Shown: one piece after another, positions 22,280 to 30,330 of the stretch | How positions within the stretch are numbered: position 1 is the first letter of the stretch | Layout of the letters: each line of letters begins with the position of its first letter | From: Dactylosporangium fulvum | GTDB lineage: Bacteria > Actinomycetota > Actinomycetes > Mycobacteriales > Micromonosporaceae | Reading direction: 5' to 3' | DNA: 64,000 bases | Assembly: GCF_025137375.1 (NCBI RefSeq) | Contig: NZ_CP073720.1 | Location: forward strand, 6,720,501-6,784,500 | Notes under the pieces: model-generated | The model's database searches: none | Told to the model about the DNA's origin: nothing | Seen by the model: the letters and a program-made list of their open reading frames with translations, nothing else | Made by a program: the position numbers and the translations under genes

Positions 22280-24936
22280 ACGCCGTGGACTGCCTGACGA
22301 TGGACGGCAGGGTCGTTCGGGTCCGGACGATCCTGCCGGAGGACACGCCGGCGCTGCTCGCCCTGCACCGGCGGCTCTCCCCGGACAGCCGGTACCTGAG
22401 GTTCTTCAGCGCCGGCGCGGCGCTGGACGCGGAGGTCCACCGCCTCACCCGGCCGTCGGGGCCGGACCGTGTCAGCCTCCTCGTCGAGGAGGGCGACGAC
22501 GTCCTCGCCGCCGGCTCGTACGAACGGGTCGACGCGACGCACGCCGACTTCGCGCTCGTGGTCGACGACGACCACCACGGCGAGGGCCTGGGCACACTGT
22601 TGCTCGAGCACCTCACGGCCGCGGCCCGGCGGGTGGGCATCACCGAACTGATCGGCGACGTGCTGGCGAACAACGCCGCCATGCTGCAGGTGAGCGGAGA
22701 CCTCGCCCCGGGCGTCGCCCGCCGGCTCAGCGGCGACACCGGGACGGTCCAGGTGCGGGTGCCGACGCTGCCGGACGAGGCCGCCCTGACCGCGGTCGGC
22801 GTCCGGGACCGCACCGCGGCGCACCACTCGTTGCGGCCCCTGCTGACGCCCGCCTCGGTCGCGGTCATCGGTGCGGGGCGGCGTCCCGGCGGGATCGGCC
22901 ACGAGGTACTGGCCGCGTTGCGTGCCGGTGGATACACCGGTGCGCTGTACCCGGTGAACCCGCACGCCCAGGAGGTGCGCGGGCTCGTCGCCCACCCGAC
23001 CGTGGCCGCGACCGGCGCCGTCGTCGACCTCGCCGTCATCGCCGTTCCGGCCGCTGCGGTCCCCGACGTGGTGCGGCAGTGCTGCGCGGCGGGCGTGCGG
23101 GCGGCGGTGGTCCTCACCGCCGGTGTCGATCCGGCGGCCCAGTCGGAGATCGTGCACCACGCGCGCCGGCACGGCATGCGGATCGTCGGCCCGAACTGCC
23201 TGGGTGTGGTCAACACCGACCCCGCCGTGCGGCTGACCGCCACCTTCGCGCCGGCACCGCCCGTCGCGGGCGGTCTGGCGGTGGCGTCGCAGTCCGGTGC
23301 GGTGGGTGTGGCGATCCTGGACGCGGCGGCGCGTTGCGGCATCGGGATCTCCAGCTTCGTCTCGCTGGGCAACAAGGCGGACGTCAGCGGCAACGACCTG
23401 CTCGCCTACTGGTACGACGACCCGGCGACCCGCGCCGTCGCCCTGTACCTGGAATCGTTCGGCAACCCGCGCCGGTTCGCCTGGGTGGCCCGGGCCATCG
23501 CCAGGCGCAAGCCGGTGCTGGCCGTCAAGAGCGGCCGCTCCGAGGGCGGGCAGCGGGCGGGTGCGTCGCACACCGCGGCCGCGGCGGCCACCGACAGCAC
23601 CGTGGCGGCGCTGTTCGCGCAGGCCGGCGTGATCCGTACCGACACGCTCGGCGAACTGCTGGACACCGCCCGCGTCCTGGTCGACCAGCCGCTCGCCGCC
23701 GGTCACCGGCTGGCCGTCGTGGGCAACGCCGGTGGCCTCAACGCGCTGGCCGCCGACGCCGCCGAGACCGCGGCACTCACCGTCCCCGCGCTCTCGCCCG
23801 CCTGCGTCGAGCAGCTGGGCGTGAGCGGGGCGTCGGCCGCGAATCCGGTCGACCTCGGCGCCGAGGCCACGCCCGAGGCCCTGGCCGGCGCCATCCGGGC
23901 CGTCGCCCGGTCCGGCGAGGCGGACCTGCTGATCGTCACGTTCGTCTCGACCCGGACCAACGACTGCGCCGCGACGCTGACGGCCGTCGGGGCGGCCGTC
24001 GACGACTGCCCGCAGCTGCCGGTCGCCGTCGTCGTGGTCGGCGCTGCGGACGTGCCGAGCAGCCTCGGCGCCCGGCGCGTGCCGGTCTTCGACCTGCCGG
24101 AGCCGGCGGTGCTCGCCATGGGCCGGGCCGCGCGGTACGCGGCCTGGCGGCGGGAACCCGTCGGGGACCGTCCCGCACTGCACGACGTGGACCATGGCAC
24201 CGCCCGCGGCATCGTGCAGCGGGCGCTCGCGGCCGGCGGCGGCTGGCAGCCCGCCGACGTGGCCAGGTCCCTGCTGGCCTGTTACGGCGTGCCGGTCGTG
24301 GACACCCGGATCGCCGCGGACGCCGACGAGGCGGTCCGGCTCGCCGACGCGATCTCCTATCCGGTCGCGGTGAAGGCCGCGGCACCTGAGGTCGTGCACA
24401 AGAGCGACATCGGGGCCGTCTGGCTCGGGCTCGCCGACGCGGCGGCGGTGCGCCGGGCGTACCGTGCGATCGGCATGGCGGTCGGCGCCGCACGGCCCGC
24501 GGTCACCGTGCAGCCGATGGCCGATCCGGGTGTGGAGCTGGTGGCCGGTGTGGCGCACGATCCGTTGTTCGGCTCCCTGGTCATGGTCGGCCTGGGCGGC
24601 GTGCACACGGACCTGCTCGGCGACCGGACGCTCCGGCTGTTGCCGCTGACCGACCACGACGCCTCGGCGATGTGGCGCGGGCTGCGCGGAGCGCCACTGC
24701 TGACCGGCTATCGCGGCGCGCCGCCCGCGGACACGGCGGCGCTGGAGGACCTGTTGCTGCGGCTCGGTCGTCTCGCGGAGGACTTCCCCGAGGTCGCGGA
24801 GCTCGACCTGAACCCGGTCCTCGCCGGCCCGGACGGCTGCACCGCGGTCGACGTGAAACTGCGCCTGGCCCCGGTCGGCACCGAGCCCGACCCGTACCTG
24901 CGGCACCTGCTGCGACAGGCGGCGGGCACCCCGTGA
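22276..24936 (+). CDS. GNAT fused to ADP-forming acyl-CoA-synthetase-like domains (Pat-type protein acetyltransferase)
   Basis: 886 residues. N-terminal GNAT domain (1-165: VRTILPEDTPALLALHRRLS, acetyl-CoA loop HGEGLGTLLLEHL). Then a CoA-binding domain (about 195-315: SVAVIGAGRRPGGIGHEVL, IVGPNCLGVVN), succinyl-CoA-ligase-like domains (about 320-620: VASQSGAVGVAILDAA, GASHTAAAAATDS), and an ATP-grasp domain (about 665-880: YPVAVKAAAPEVVHKSDIGA, ELDLNPVL). Related actinobacterial proteins acetylate and inactivate acyl-CoA synthetases. The synthetase-like part may be sensory; the phospho-His residue appears as ASHTAA. Coupled to the CBS gene. Confidence 0.87.
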   Translation: MNAVDCLTMDGRVVRVRTILPEDTPALLALHRRLSPDSRYLRFFSAGAALDAEVHRLTRPSGPDRVSLLVEEGDDVLAAGSYERVDATHADFALVVDDDHHGEGLGTLLLEHLTAAARRVGITELIGDVLANNAAMLQVSGDLAPGVARRLSGDTGTVQVRVPTLPDEAALTAVGVRDRTAAHHSLRPLLTPASVAVIGAGRRPGGIGHEVLAALRAGGYTGALYPVNPHAQEVRGLVAHPTVAATGAVVDLAVIAVPAAAVPDVVRQCCAAGVRAAVVLTAGVDPAAQSEIVHHARRHGMRIVGPNCLGVVNTDPAVRLTATFAPAPPVAGGLAVASQSGAVGVAILDAAARCGIGISSFVSLGNKADVSGNDLLAYWYDDPATRAVALYLESFGNPRRFAWVARAIARRKPVLAVKSGRSEGGQRAGASHTAAAAATDSTVAALFAQAGVIRTDTLGELLDTARVLVDQPLAAGHRLAVVGNAGGLNALAADAAETAALTVPALSPACVEQLGVSGASAANPVDLGAEATPEALAGAIRAVARSGEADLLIVTFVSTRTNDCAATLTAVGAAVDDCPQLPVAVVVVGAADVPSSLGARRVPVFDLPEPAVLAMGRAARYAAWRREPVGDRPALHDVDHGTARGIVQRALAAGGGWQPADVARSLLACYGVPVVDTRIAADADEAVRLADAISYPVAVKAAAPEVVHKSDIGAVWLGLADAAAVRRAYRAIGMAVGAARPAVTVQPMADPGVELVAGVAHDPLFGSLVMVGLGGVHTDLLGDRTLRLLPLTDHDASAMWRGLRGAPLLTGYRGAPPADTAALEDLLLRLGRLAEDFPEVAELDLNPVLAGPDGCTAVDVKLRLAPVGTEPDPYLRHLLRQAAGTP

Positions 24937-24940
24937 GGCA

Positions 24941-24954
24941 GGGACGAAAGTCCT
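24941..24954. promoter_or_regulatory. DosR-like box before USP 5
   Basis: GGGACGAAAGTCCT, one mismatch at the last base, about 80 bp upstream of the USP start. Confidence 0.6.
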
Positions 24955-25033
24955 GCCGGTTGCGATCCAACGCCCCTGTCTCGTCGACGTCACTCGTTCG
25001 AAGCTGAACTCGGGACACCTCGAGGAGGACGAG

Positions 25034-25888
25034 ATGAACGAACAGAGGATCGTCGTCGGATACGACGGGTCGCTCGAGGCCCGCGACGCCGTCGACTGGG
25101 CCGCCGCCGAAGCGGCACGTACCGCCACGCCGTTACGGATCGTCAACGCGTACCAGTTCGCGTGGCCCGCCGCGTACTACGCGGGCGCCACGGACGCGAT
25201 CGTCGCCGAGGCCGAGGAGTACGCCGAGCGCACCATCGCCGAGATCGTCGAGCACGTGCGCAAGCACCACCTCGCGGTCGACGTCACGGGCACGGCGGTC
25301 CACGCGGCGCCCGCGCTCGCCCTGCTCGACCTGGCGGAGCACGCCAAACTGCTCGTCGTCGGCAACCGCGGCGCCGGCGGCATGGCCAACCTGCTGCTGG
25401 GCTCGGTGAGCCAGCAGGTCGCGACCCATGCCCGGGTGCCGGTCACGGTCGTGCGCGGCCGGTCGAGGGCCGCCGAAGGTCCGGTGGTGGTCGGCGTCGA
25501 CGGCTCCGCCTCGACCGAGGCCGCGCTCGCGCTCGCCTTCGAGGCGGCCGTGGCGCGGGGCACCGAGGTGATCGCGATCCGCGCGTACACGCCGCCGAGT
25601 CCCGTGGTCGTGCCGCCGAGCGCGGTCGAGGCGCACGAGCGCGAGACACTCGACGCGTCGCTGGCCGGATGGCGCGAGAAGTACCCGGGCGTCAAGGTCG
25701 AGGCGCTGCTGGCGGTCGGCCGCCCGGCGCAGGTGCTGATCGGGGTGTCGCACACCGCGCAGCTCGTCGTCGTCGGCAGCCGCGGCCACGGTGGATTCAC
25801 CGGTCTGCTGCTCGGCTCGGTCGGCCAGCAGCTGATGCACCACGCCGAGTGCCCGATCCTGATCGCGCACGAGCCGAAGCGCAGCTGA
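25034..25888 (+). CDS. Tandem-domain universal stress protein 5
   Basis: 284 residues, ATG 25034 behind GAGGAGG. Both ATP loops are canonical: GNRGAGGMANLLLGS and GSRGHGGFTGLLLGS, with VGYDGS and VGVDGS first-strand motifs. It stands just upstream of the cation ATPase on the same strand, as Rv1996 stands next to ctpF in Mycobacterium tuberculosis. Confidence 0.93.
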   Translation: MNEQRIVVGYDGSLEARDAVDWAAAEAARTATPLRIVNAYQFAWPAAYYAGATDAIVAEAEEYAERTIAEIVEHVRKHHLAVDVTGTAVHAAPALALLDLAEHAKLLVVGNRGAGGMANLLLGSVSQQVATHARVPVTVVRGRSRAAEGPVVVGVDGSASTEAALALAFEAAVARGTEVIAIRAYTPPSPVVVPPSAVEAHERETLDASLAGWREKYPGVKVEALLAVGRPAQVLIGVSHTAQLVVVGSRGHGGFTGLLLGSVGQQLMHHAECPILIAHEPKRS

Positions 25889-25959
25889 GCATCACGACGG
25901 CGGAGGAGGCACGTGCCTCCTCCGCTGCCGTGGCGGGACACGGAAATCCCGGCTCGCGC

Positions 25960-25973
25960 ATGACCTTCGGCCC
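25960..25973. promoter_or_regulatory. Weak DosR-like box before the cation ATPase
   Basis: ATGACCTTCGGCCC: right half perfect, left half missing two G. About 36 bp upstream of the start. It may be a low-affinity site or the ATPase may rely on the USP 5 promoter. Confidence 0.35.
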
Positions 25974-26008
25974 TCGCCGCACCGATCGACCTCGGAGACC
26001 GTGGAATC

Positions 26009-28519
26009 ATGACGACGACCCCGACGACCGTTCCCGCCGGGCTGGACGCGGCCGAGGTCGCCACGCTGCAGCACCGGCACGGCCGCAACGAGCTGCCAGC
26101 CGTCAAGCCGCCGTCCGTGGCGGCCCGCGTCGCCGCGCAGCTGCGCGATCCGCTCATCATCGTCCTGCTCGCGGCCATGGTCGTGACCGCGGTGCTGCGT
26201 GACGTGAGCGACCTCGTCGTCATCATGCTCGTCGTCGTCCTCAACACCACCGTCGGTGTCGTCCAGGAGATCCGCGCCGACCGCGCCGTGGCGGCGCTGC
26301 GGCGCATGGCCGCGCCGTTCGCCCGGGTCCGCCGCGACGGCGCCGAAACCACGATTCCGTCCGCCGAGCTCGTCCCCGGCGACGTGGTGCGCATCGAGGC
26401 CGGCGACATCGTCCCGGCCGACCTGCACGTCGTCGAAGCGGTCCGGCTCTCCGTCGACGAGGCCGCGCTCACCGGCGAGTCGATGCCGGTGACCAAGGCG
26501 GCCGGTGACGACCTGTCGGCAGGCACCGTCACCGCCACCGGCCGGGCCGTCGGGGTCGTGAGCCGCATCGGCGCCGACAGCGCCCTCGGCCGCATCGCCG
26601 CCCTGGTGTCCGGCCAGCCCAGGCGCGCGACGCCGCTGCAGCACCGCCTGGCCGGGCTGGGCAAGGTCCTGGCCGCCGTGGCGGTCGCGCTGTCCGGCGT
26701 GGTGCTCGTCGTGGGTGTGGCGCGCGGCGAACCGTTCGGCGAGATGCTGCTGGCCGCGGTCAGCCTCACCGTTGCCGCGGTGCCGGAGTCGCTGCCGGCC
26801 GTCGTGACGCTCGCGCTGGCGCTCGGCGCGCACCGGATGGCCCGCCAGGCCGCGATCGTGCGCCGCCTTCCGGCGGTGGAGACCCTCGGCTCGGTCACCG
26901 TCCTGGCGACCGACAAGACCGGCACCCTGACCGAGGGCGTCATGAGCGTCGACCGGCTGCTGCTGCCCGACCGTACCGCCGTCACCCTCACCGGGCGGGG
27001 ATACGACCCGGGCGGTACCGCCGAACCGGCACCCGGCCCGGACGCACGACGGCTCGCCGAGGCGCTCGTGCTGTGCACCGACGCCGGCCTCGCCCCGCCC
27101 GACGCCGACCACGCCGCGTGGTACCCGGTCGGCGACCCGATGGAGGCCGCGCTGCTCACCGCGGCCGGGCGCTGCGGCGTCGGGCTCGACCTGCGAGGGT
27201 CGCTGCCCCGCGTCGACGAGGTGCCGTTCGACGCCGACCGGCGGCGGATGACCACCGTCCACCGCCGCCCCGGCGGCGACTACCTGGTCGTGTGCAAGGG
27301 CGCCCCCGACGTGCTGCTGGCCCAGGACGGGCCGCTGCGTATCGGCGAGGCGGACCGGCAGTGGGCGGTCGCCGTGGCGGCCGAGCTGTCCGCCGCCGGG
27401 TACCGGCTCCTCGCCGTGGCGGGGCGCCGCAGTGCCGAGCGGCCCGCCGCCGCGGACGCCGAACACGATCTGGACCTGCTCGGGCTGGCGGTGCTCGCCG
27501 ATCCCGTGCGGCAGGAGGCGGCGGCCGCCGTCACGGCGTTCCACGACGCCGGTATCGAGCTCGTCCTCATCACGGGCGATCATCCGGCGACGGCCGCGGC
27601 GATCGCCGAGCGGGTCGGGCTCGCCGACGGACGGCCCCGCGTCGCCACCGGCGACGAGGCCGCGACGGCGGACCGCCACACCGTCGTCTACGCCCGGACC
27701 AGCCCGGAACAGAAGCTCACCATCATCCGCCGCCTGCAGCACGACGGCGCCGTGGTCGCGATGACCGGCGACGGCGTCAACGACGCCCCGGCGCTGCGCC
27801 GCGCCGACATCGGCGTCGCGATGGGCCGCGGCGGCACCGAGGCCGCCCGCCAGGCCGCGGACCTTGTCCTCGCCGACGACAACCTCGCGACCGTCGGCCG
27901 GGCCGTGCGGGAAGGCCGGCGCATCTACGCGAACATCCGCCGCTTCCTGGTCTACGCGCTGTCGGGCGGTGCCGCCGAGGTGCTCATCATGCTCGCCGGT
28001 CCATGGCTGGGCCTGGCGGTGCCGCTGCTGCCCGCCCAGATCCTCTGGATCAACATGATCACGCACGGGCTGCCCGGGGTCGCCCTCGGCGGCGAACCGG
28101 CCACCCCCGGCCTGATGCGCCGCCCGCCGCGCCACCCCGACGAGGCGATCCTCGGCGGCCTCATCGGACGCATCGCGCTGACCGGCACGCTCATCACCGT
28201 GATGGCGCTCGGCGCCGCGCTGTGGACCCATGAGCGCGGCGGCCCGTGGCAGAGCGTGCTGTTCGCGGTGCTCGGGCTGGCGCAACTGGGCGTGGCACTC
28301 GCCCTGCGCGCACGTGGTGGCGGGCACCGCAACTGGGGCCTGGACCTCGCGGTCGCACTGTCGCTGGCGCTGCAACTCGGCGCCCTCTGGCTCCCGCCGC
28401 TGCAGGATCTGCTCGGCACCGAGTCCCTGACCCTGCCGCAGCTCGCCGGGTGCCTGGCCGTCGCCGCCGTGCCGGGGCTCGTCACCTTCGTCACCACGCG
28501 GTTCCGTCGCGGGTCCTGA
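26009..28519 (+). CDS. P2-type cation-transporting ATPase (CtpF-like)
   Basis: 836 residues. Ten-helix P2-type pump: ALTGESMPVT (actuator), M4 AAVPESLPAVVTLALALG, DKTGTLTEG (phosphorylated Asp), VCKGAPDVLL (nucleotide domain), TGDGVNDAPALRRADIG, M6 WINMITHGLPG. No N-terminal metal domain. Compared with SERCA-type Ca pumps the M4 PEG is PES and the M6 Asp of the NxxTD motif is His, so ion specificity is uncertain (Ca, Mn, Na or K are all possible). A CtpF pump is part of the mycobacterial DosR regulon. A strong terminator follows. Confidence 0.9.
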   Translation: MTTTPTTVPAGLDAAEVATLQHRHGRNELPAVKPPSVAARVAAQLRDPLIIVLLAAMVVTAVLRDVSDLVVIMLVVVLNTTVGVVQEIRADRAVAALRRMAAPFARVRRDGAETTIPSAELVPGDVVRIEAGDIVPADLHVVEAVRLSVDEAALTGESMPVTKAAGDDLSAGTVTATGRAVGVVSRIGADSALGRIAALVSGQPRRATPLQHRLAGLGKVLAAVAVALSGVVLVVGVARGEPFGEMLLAAVSLTVAAVPESLPAVVTLALALGAHRMARQAAIVRRLPAVETLGSVTVLATDKTGTLTEGVMSVDRLLLPDRTAVTLTGRGYDPGGTAEPAPGPDARRLAEALVLCTDAGLAPPDADHAAWYPVGDPMEAALLTAAGRCGVGLDLRGSLPRVDEVPFDADRRRMTTVHRRPGGDYLVVCKGAPDVLLAQDGPLRIGEADRQWAVAVAAELSAAGYRLLAVAGRRSAERPAAADAEHDLDLLGLAVLADPVRQEAAAAVTAFHDAGIELVLITGDHPATAAAIAERVGLADGRPRVATGDEAATADRHTVVYARTSPEQKLTIIRRLQHDGAVVAMTGDGVNDAPALRRADIGVAMGRGGTEAARQAADLVLADDNLATVGRAVREGRRIYANIRRFLVYALSGGAAEVLIMLAGPWLGLAVPLLPAQILWINMITHGLPGVALGGEPATPGLMRRPPRHPDEAILGGLIGRIALTGTLITVMALGAALWTHERGGPWQSVLFAVLGLAQLGVALALRARGGGHRNWGLDLAVALSLALQLGALWLPPLQDLLGTESLTLPQLAGCLAVAAVPGLVTFVTTRFRRGS

Positions 28520-28539
28520 TCAGAGGGCCCGTCGGAACG

Positions 28540-28580
28540 CCGGCCGTCCGGCAGGGCCGAAGGGCCCGCCGGACGGCCGG
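28540..28580. terminator. Bidirectional terminator after the cation ATPase
   Basis: 13-bp perfect inverted repeat (CCGGCCGTCCGGC and complement) with a 15-nt loop that can itself fold (GGGCC/GGCCC-like), between convergent genes. Confidence 0.8.
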
Positions 28581-28595
28581 ATCCGGAAGCGTTCT

Positions 28596-29291
28596 TCAGA
28601 ACATCACCGGCGCCCGGTAGCTCCGTTGACGGTCCTGAGCGTCGTCGGACCGGGCGGAGAGATGGCTGACCACGTCGACGACCCCGTCGATCCGTTCGAT
28701 CTGGCGCACCACCGACGGGATCAGGGAGCTGCGCTCGACCTCGCCGAGCAGCGTCACGACACCGTCGTCGACCTCGACCCGCATCTGTGACGCGTCGACG
28801 CCGACCAGTCCGTTGACGGCCTCGGCGAGGATCTCCCGGCGGAGGTCGGCGTCGGTGCGCAGGAACACCTTGAGCAGGTCACGGCGGGTGACCATGCCGA
28901 CCAGGCGGCCGAGGTCGTCAACCACCGGGAGGCGCTTGAGCTCGCCGTTCTCCATGATGCGGGCGGCGGCGACCACGGACGTGGTGCCCATCACGGTGAC
29001 GGCCGGCGTCGTCATCAGCTCACCGGCGGCCGTGGCGTGTGCCTTGTCGCGGGCCTGGCGGGTGTGCTTGTTCTCGAACAGCCGCAGGTGATCGTCGTCA
29101 CCGGCGAACTCGATCTTGGGAACCAGGTCGGCGGAAGAGACCACGCCGACGACACGGTCGAACTTGTCGACCACCGGCACGGCGTTGATCCCATGCGCCT
29201 CCAGCAGGTCGACGATCTCCTTGAAGGGCGTGTCCTCCTGCACCGACACAGCGCCGATCGTCATCACGTCGGCAACGTTCCAGCGGCTCAT
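28596..29291 (-). CDS. CBS-CBS-BON protein 1
   Basis: 231 residues from ATG 29291 (GGAGG upstream). Two CBS domains (VADVMTIGAVSVQEDTPFKE to GVVSSADLV; AGELMTTPAVTVMGTTSV to GMVTRRDLLKVFL), then a BON domain (about 150-215: RREILAEAVNGLVGVDASQM, VTLLGEVERSSLIPSVVRQI). CBS pairs bind adenine nucleotides; BON domains bind lipid or protein surfaces. Paralogue of 41382-42068. Divergent from the hibernation-factor-like gene; at least two DosR-like boxes lie between. Confidence 0.9.
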   Translation of the reverse strand: MSRWNVADVMTIGAVSVQEDTPFKEIVDLLEAHGINAVPVVDKFDRVVGVVSSADLVPKIEFAGDDDHLRLFENKHTRQARDKAHATAAGELMTTPAVTVMGTTSVVAAARIMENGELKRLPVVDDLGRLVGMVTRRDLLKVFLRTDADLRREILAEAVNGLVGVDASQMRVEVDDGVVTLLGEVERSSLIPSVVRQIERIDGVVDVVSHLSARSDDAQDRQRSYRAPVMF

Positions 29292-29348
29292 CTGCGTGCC
29301 TCCTTGTCGTCTCGAACCGACGCTATGGCGGGCCGCGACGGCGCTGCA

Positions 29349-29425
29349 GGGTCCTACGGCACGTCTGCGGGGTGCCGTTGGACATGCCGGGTCCGGCAGG
29401 CCCGCGAAGGCGGGTCCAACGGCCC
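29349..29425. promoter_or_regulatory. Two DosR-like boxes between CBS-BON 1 and the HPF-like gene
   Basis: GGGTCCTACGGCAC (29349-29362, one mismatch) lies about 58 bp from the CBS-BON start. GGGTCCAACGGCCC (29412-29425, full match, identical to the box at 11069) lies between the divergent genes. Spacing 63 bp, six turns. Confidence 0.65.
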
Positions 29426-29596
29426 TGCCCGCCACGGACCATGCCTGCCTACGGTCGAACCGAGCACTTCCGGAGGTATCCGTGGTAGTGCTCGTGGACC
29501 CGTCGAACGGCACCGCGTGCGCGGCACCATTTCCAGCCGCCGGTGCCGGTCGGCGGGTTCGGACACCCGGTGACCGGCAACGAGAGGAGATCCGTG

Positions 29597-29917
29597 ATGT
29601 CCCACGTGCATGACGAGGTCCAGGTCCAGGTCCAGGTCCAGGTGCGGCCGGGCATGGAGCCGGCGCTGCGGCAGTACGCGCAGGAGAAGGTCGCGGCCGC
29701 CCTGCAGCACACGGCCCGGCCGATCCTCTTCGCTCGGGTCCGGCTCGACCGGATCTCGAACCCGGCCGCGACCCGGCCGGTCACCGCCCGCGCCGAGGTC
29801 GACGTCAACGGCCGGGTCGTGCACGCCGAGGCCGCCGCCGACACCGGCTACGAGGCCGTCGACCTGCTGCAGGACCGGCTGCGCGGCCGGATCGACGCCG
29901 TCACCGAAACCGGCTGA
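29597..29917 (+). CDS. Ribosome hibernation factor-like protein (single HPF/RaiA-type domain)
   Basis: 106 residues, ATG 29597 behind GAGAGGAG. The fold matches the HPF/YfiA N-terminal domain (PF02482): strand, helix ALRQYAQEKVAAALQHT, strand pair FARVRLDRISNPAA and ARAEVDVNGRVVHAEAAADT, helix YEAVDLLQDRLRGRIDAV. It lacks the long-HPF C-terminal domain. DosR-regulon proteins Rv1738 and Rv0079 are similar short forms. Likely binds ribosomes in non-growing cells. A (GTCCAG)4 repeat encodes VQVQVQVQ at the N-terminus. Confidence 0.8.
   Translation: MSHVHDEVQVQVQVQVRPGMEPALRQYAQEKVAAALQHTARPILFARVRLDRISNPAATRPVTARAEVDVNGRVVHAEAAADTGYEAVDLLQDRLRGRIDAVTETG
29618..29641 (+). repeat. Hexanucleotide tandem repeat in the HPF-like gene
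   Basis: Four copies of GTCCAG in frame, encoding Val-Gln repeats in the first strand. Copy-number change would alter length without a frameshift. Confidence 0.85.
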
Positions 29918-29938
29918 CCACACCCGCACCACCGGAAC

Positions 29939-29972
29939 GCGCCGGCCGGGCCGGAAACGGACCGGCCGGCGC
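29939..29972 (+). terminator. Terminator hairpin after the HPF-like gene
   Basis: 11-bp inverted repeat GCGCCGGCCGG / CCGGCCGGCGC with a 12-nt loop, 21 nt after the stop codon. Confidence 0.7.
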
Positions 29973-30009
29973 ACGGTGTTCGTCAACGTTCGCCGGGTCC
30001 CGTTCCGGA

Positions 30010-30023
30010 AGGACCAAAGTCTC
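30010..30023. promoter_or_regulatory. Degenerate DosR-like box before the narK remnant
   Basis: AGGACCAAAGTCTC keeps the GGAC-N4-GTC core but has two mismatches. It lies about 115 bp upstream of the narK start codon. In mycobacteria narK2 is a DosR target, so a decaying site is plausible. Confidence 0.4.
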
Positions 30024-30136
30024 TGTTCAAGGCGCCCGACAATGGGGACTGCTGCGTTGAGGGCCGTCGCCCCCCGGTTGCCGGTGCCAGTGAGCCGGCA
30101 TGACGGCCGCGTCCGGTGAACGACATGGAGGCGACG

Positions 30137-30330
30137 ATGAGCACACCGCGCAGGGAATCCGCCGCAGCCGGGCCGCGGCGGGCCGGGGTGGGGCAACCGG
30201 CGGCAACCGGCGGACGACCGTGGTTGATGCTCGCCGTGGCGCCCTCGGCTTCGCCGTGAACTTCTGGGCCTGGGCCCTGCTCAGCCCGCTCGCGCCGCGG
30301 TTGCGCGACGCGCTGGACCTCGCCCAGCGG
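30137..30330 (+). pseudogene. narK: narK start, frameshifted and fused to moeA
   Basis: ATG 30137 follows GGAGGCGACG. The first frame reads through GGRPWLMLAVA and then hits TGA at 30257. Adding one base after LAVA puts the next codons in frame: TLGFAVNFWAWALLSPLAPR and then LRDAL. Together this is the first membrane helix of an actinobacterial NarK nitrate/nitrite transporter of the MFS. The remaining ~400 codons of narK are missing and MoeA coding sequence follows without a gap. So a one-base deletion plus a large deletion have destroyed the gene. Confidence 0.72.

Noticed and set aside
28551-28568. GCAGGGCCGAAGGGCCC as a DosR-like box
   Set aside because: It is the loop of a strong terminator between convergent genes, not upstream of any gene.
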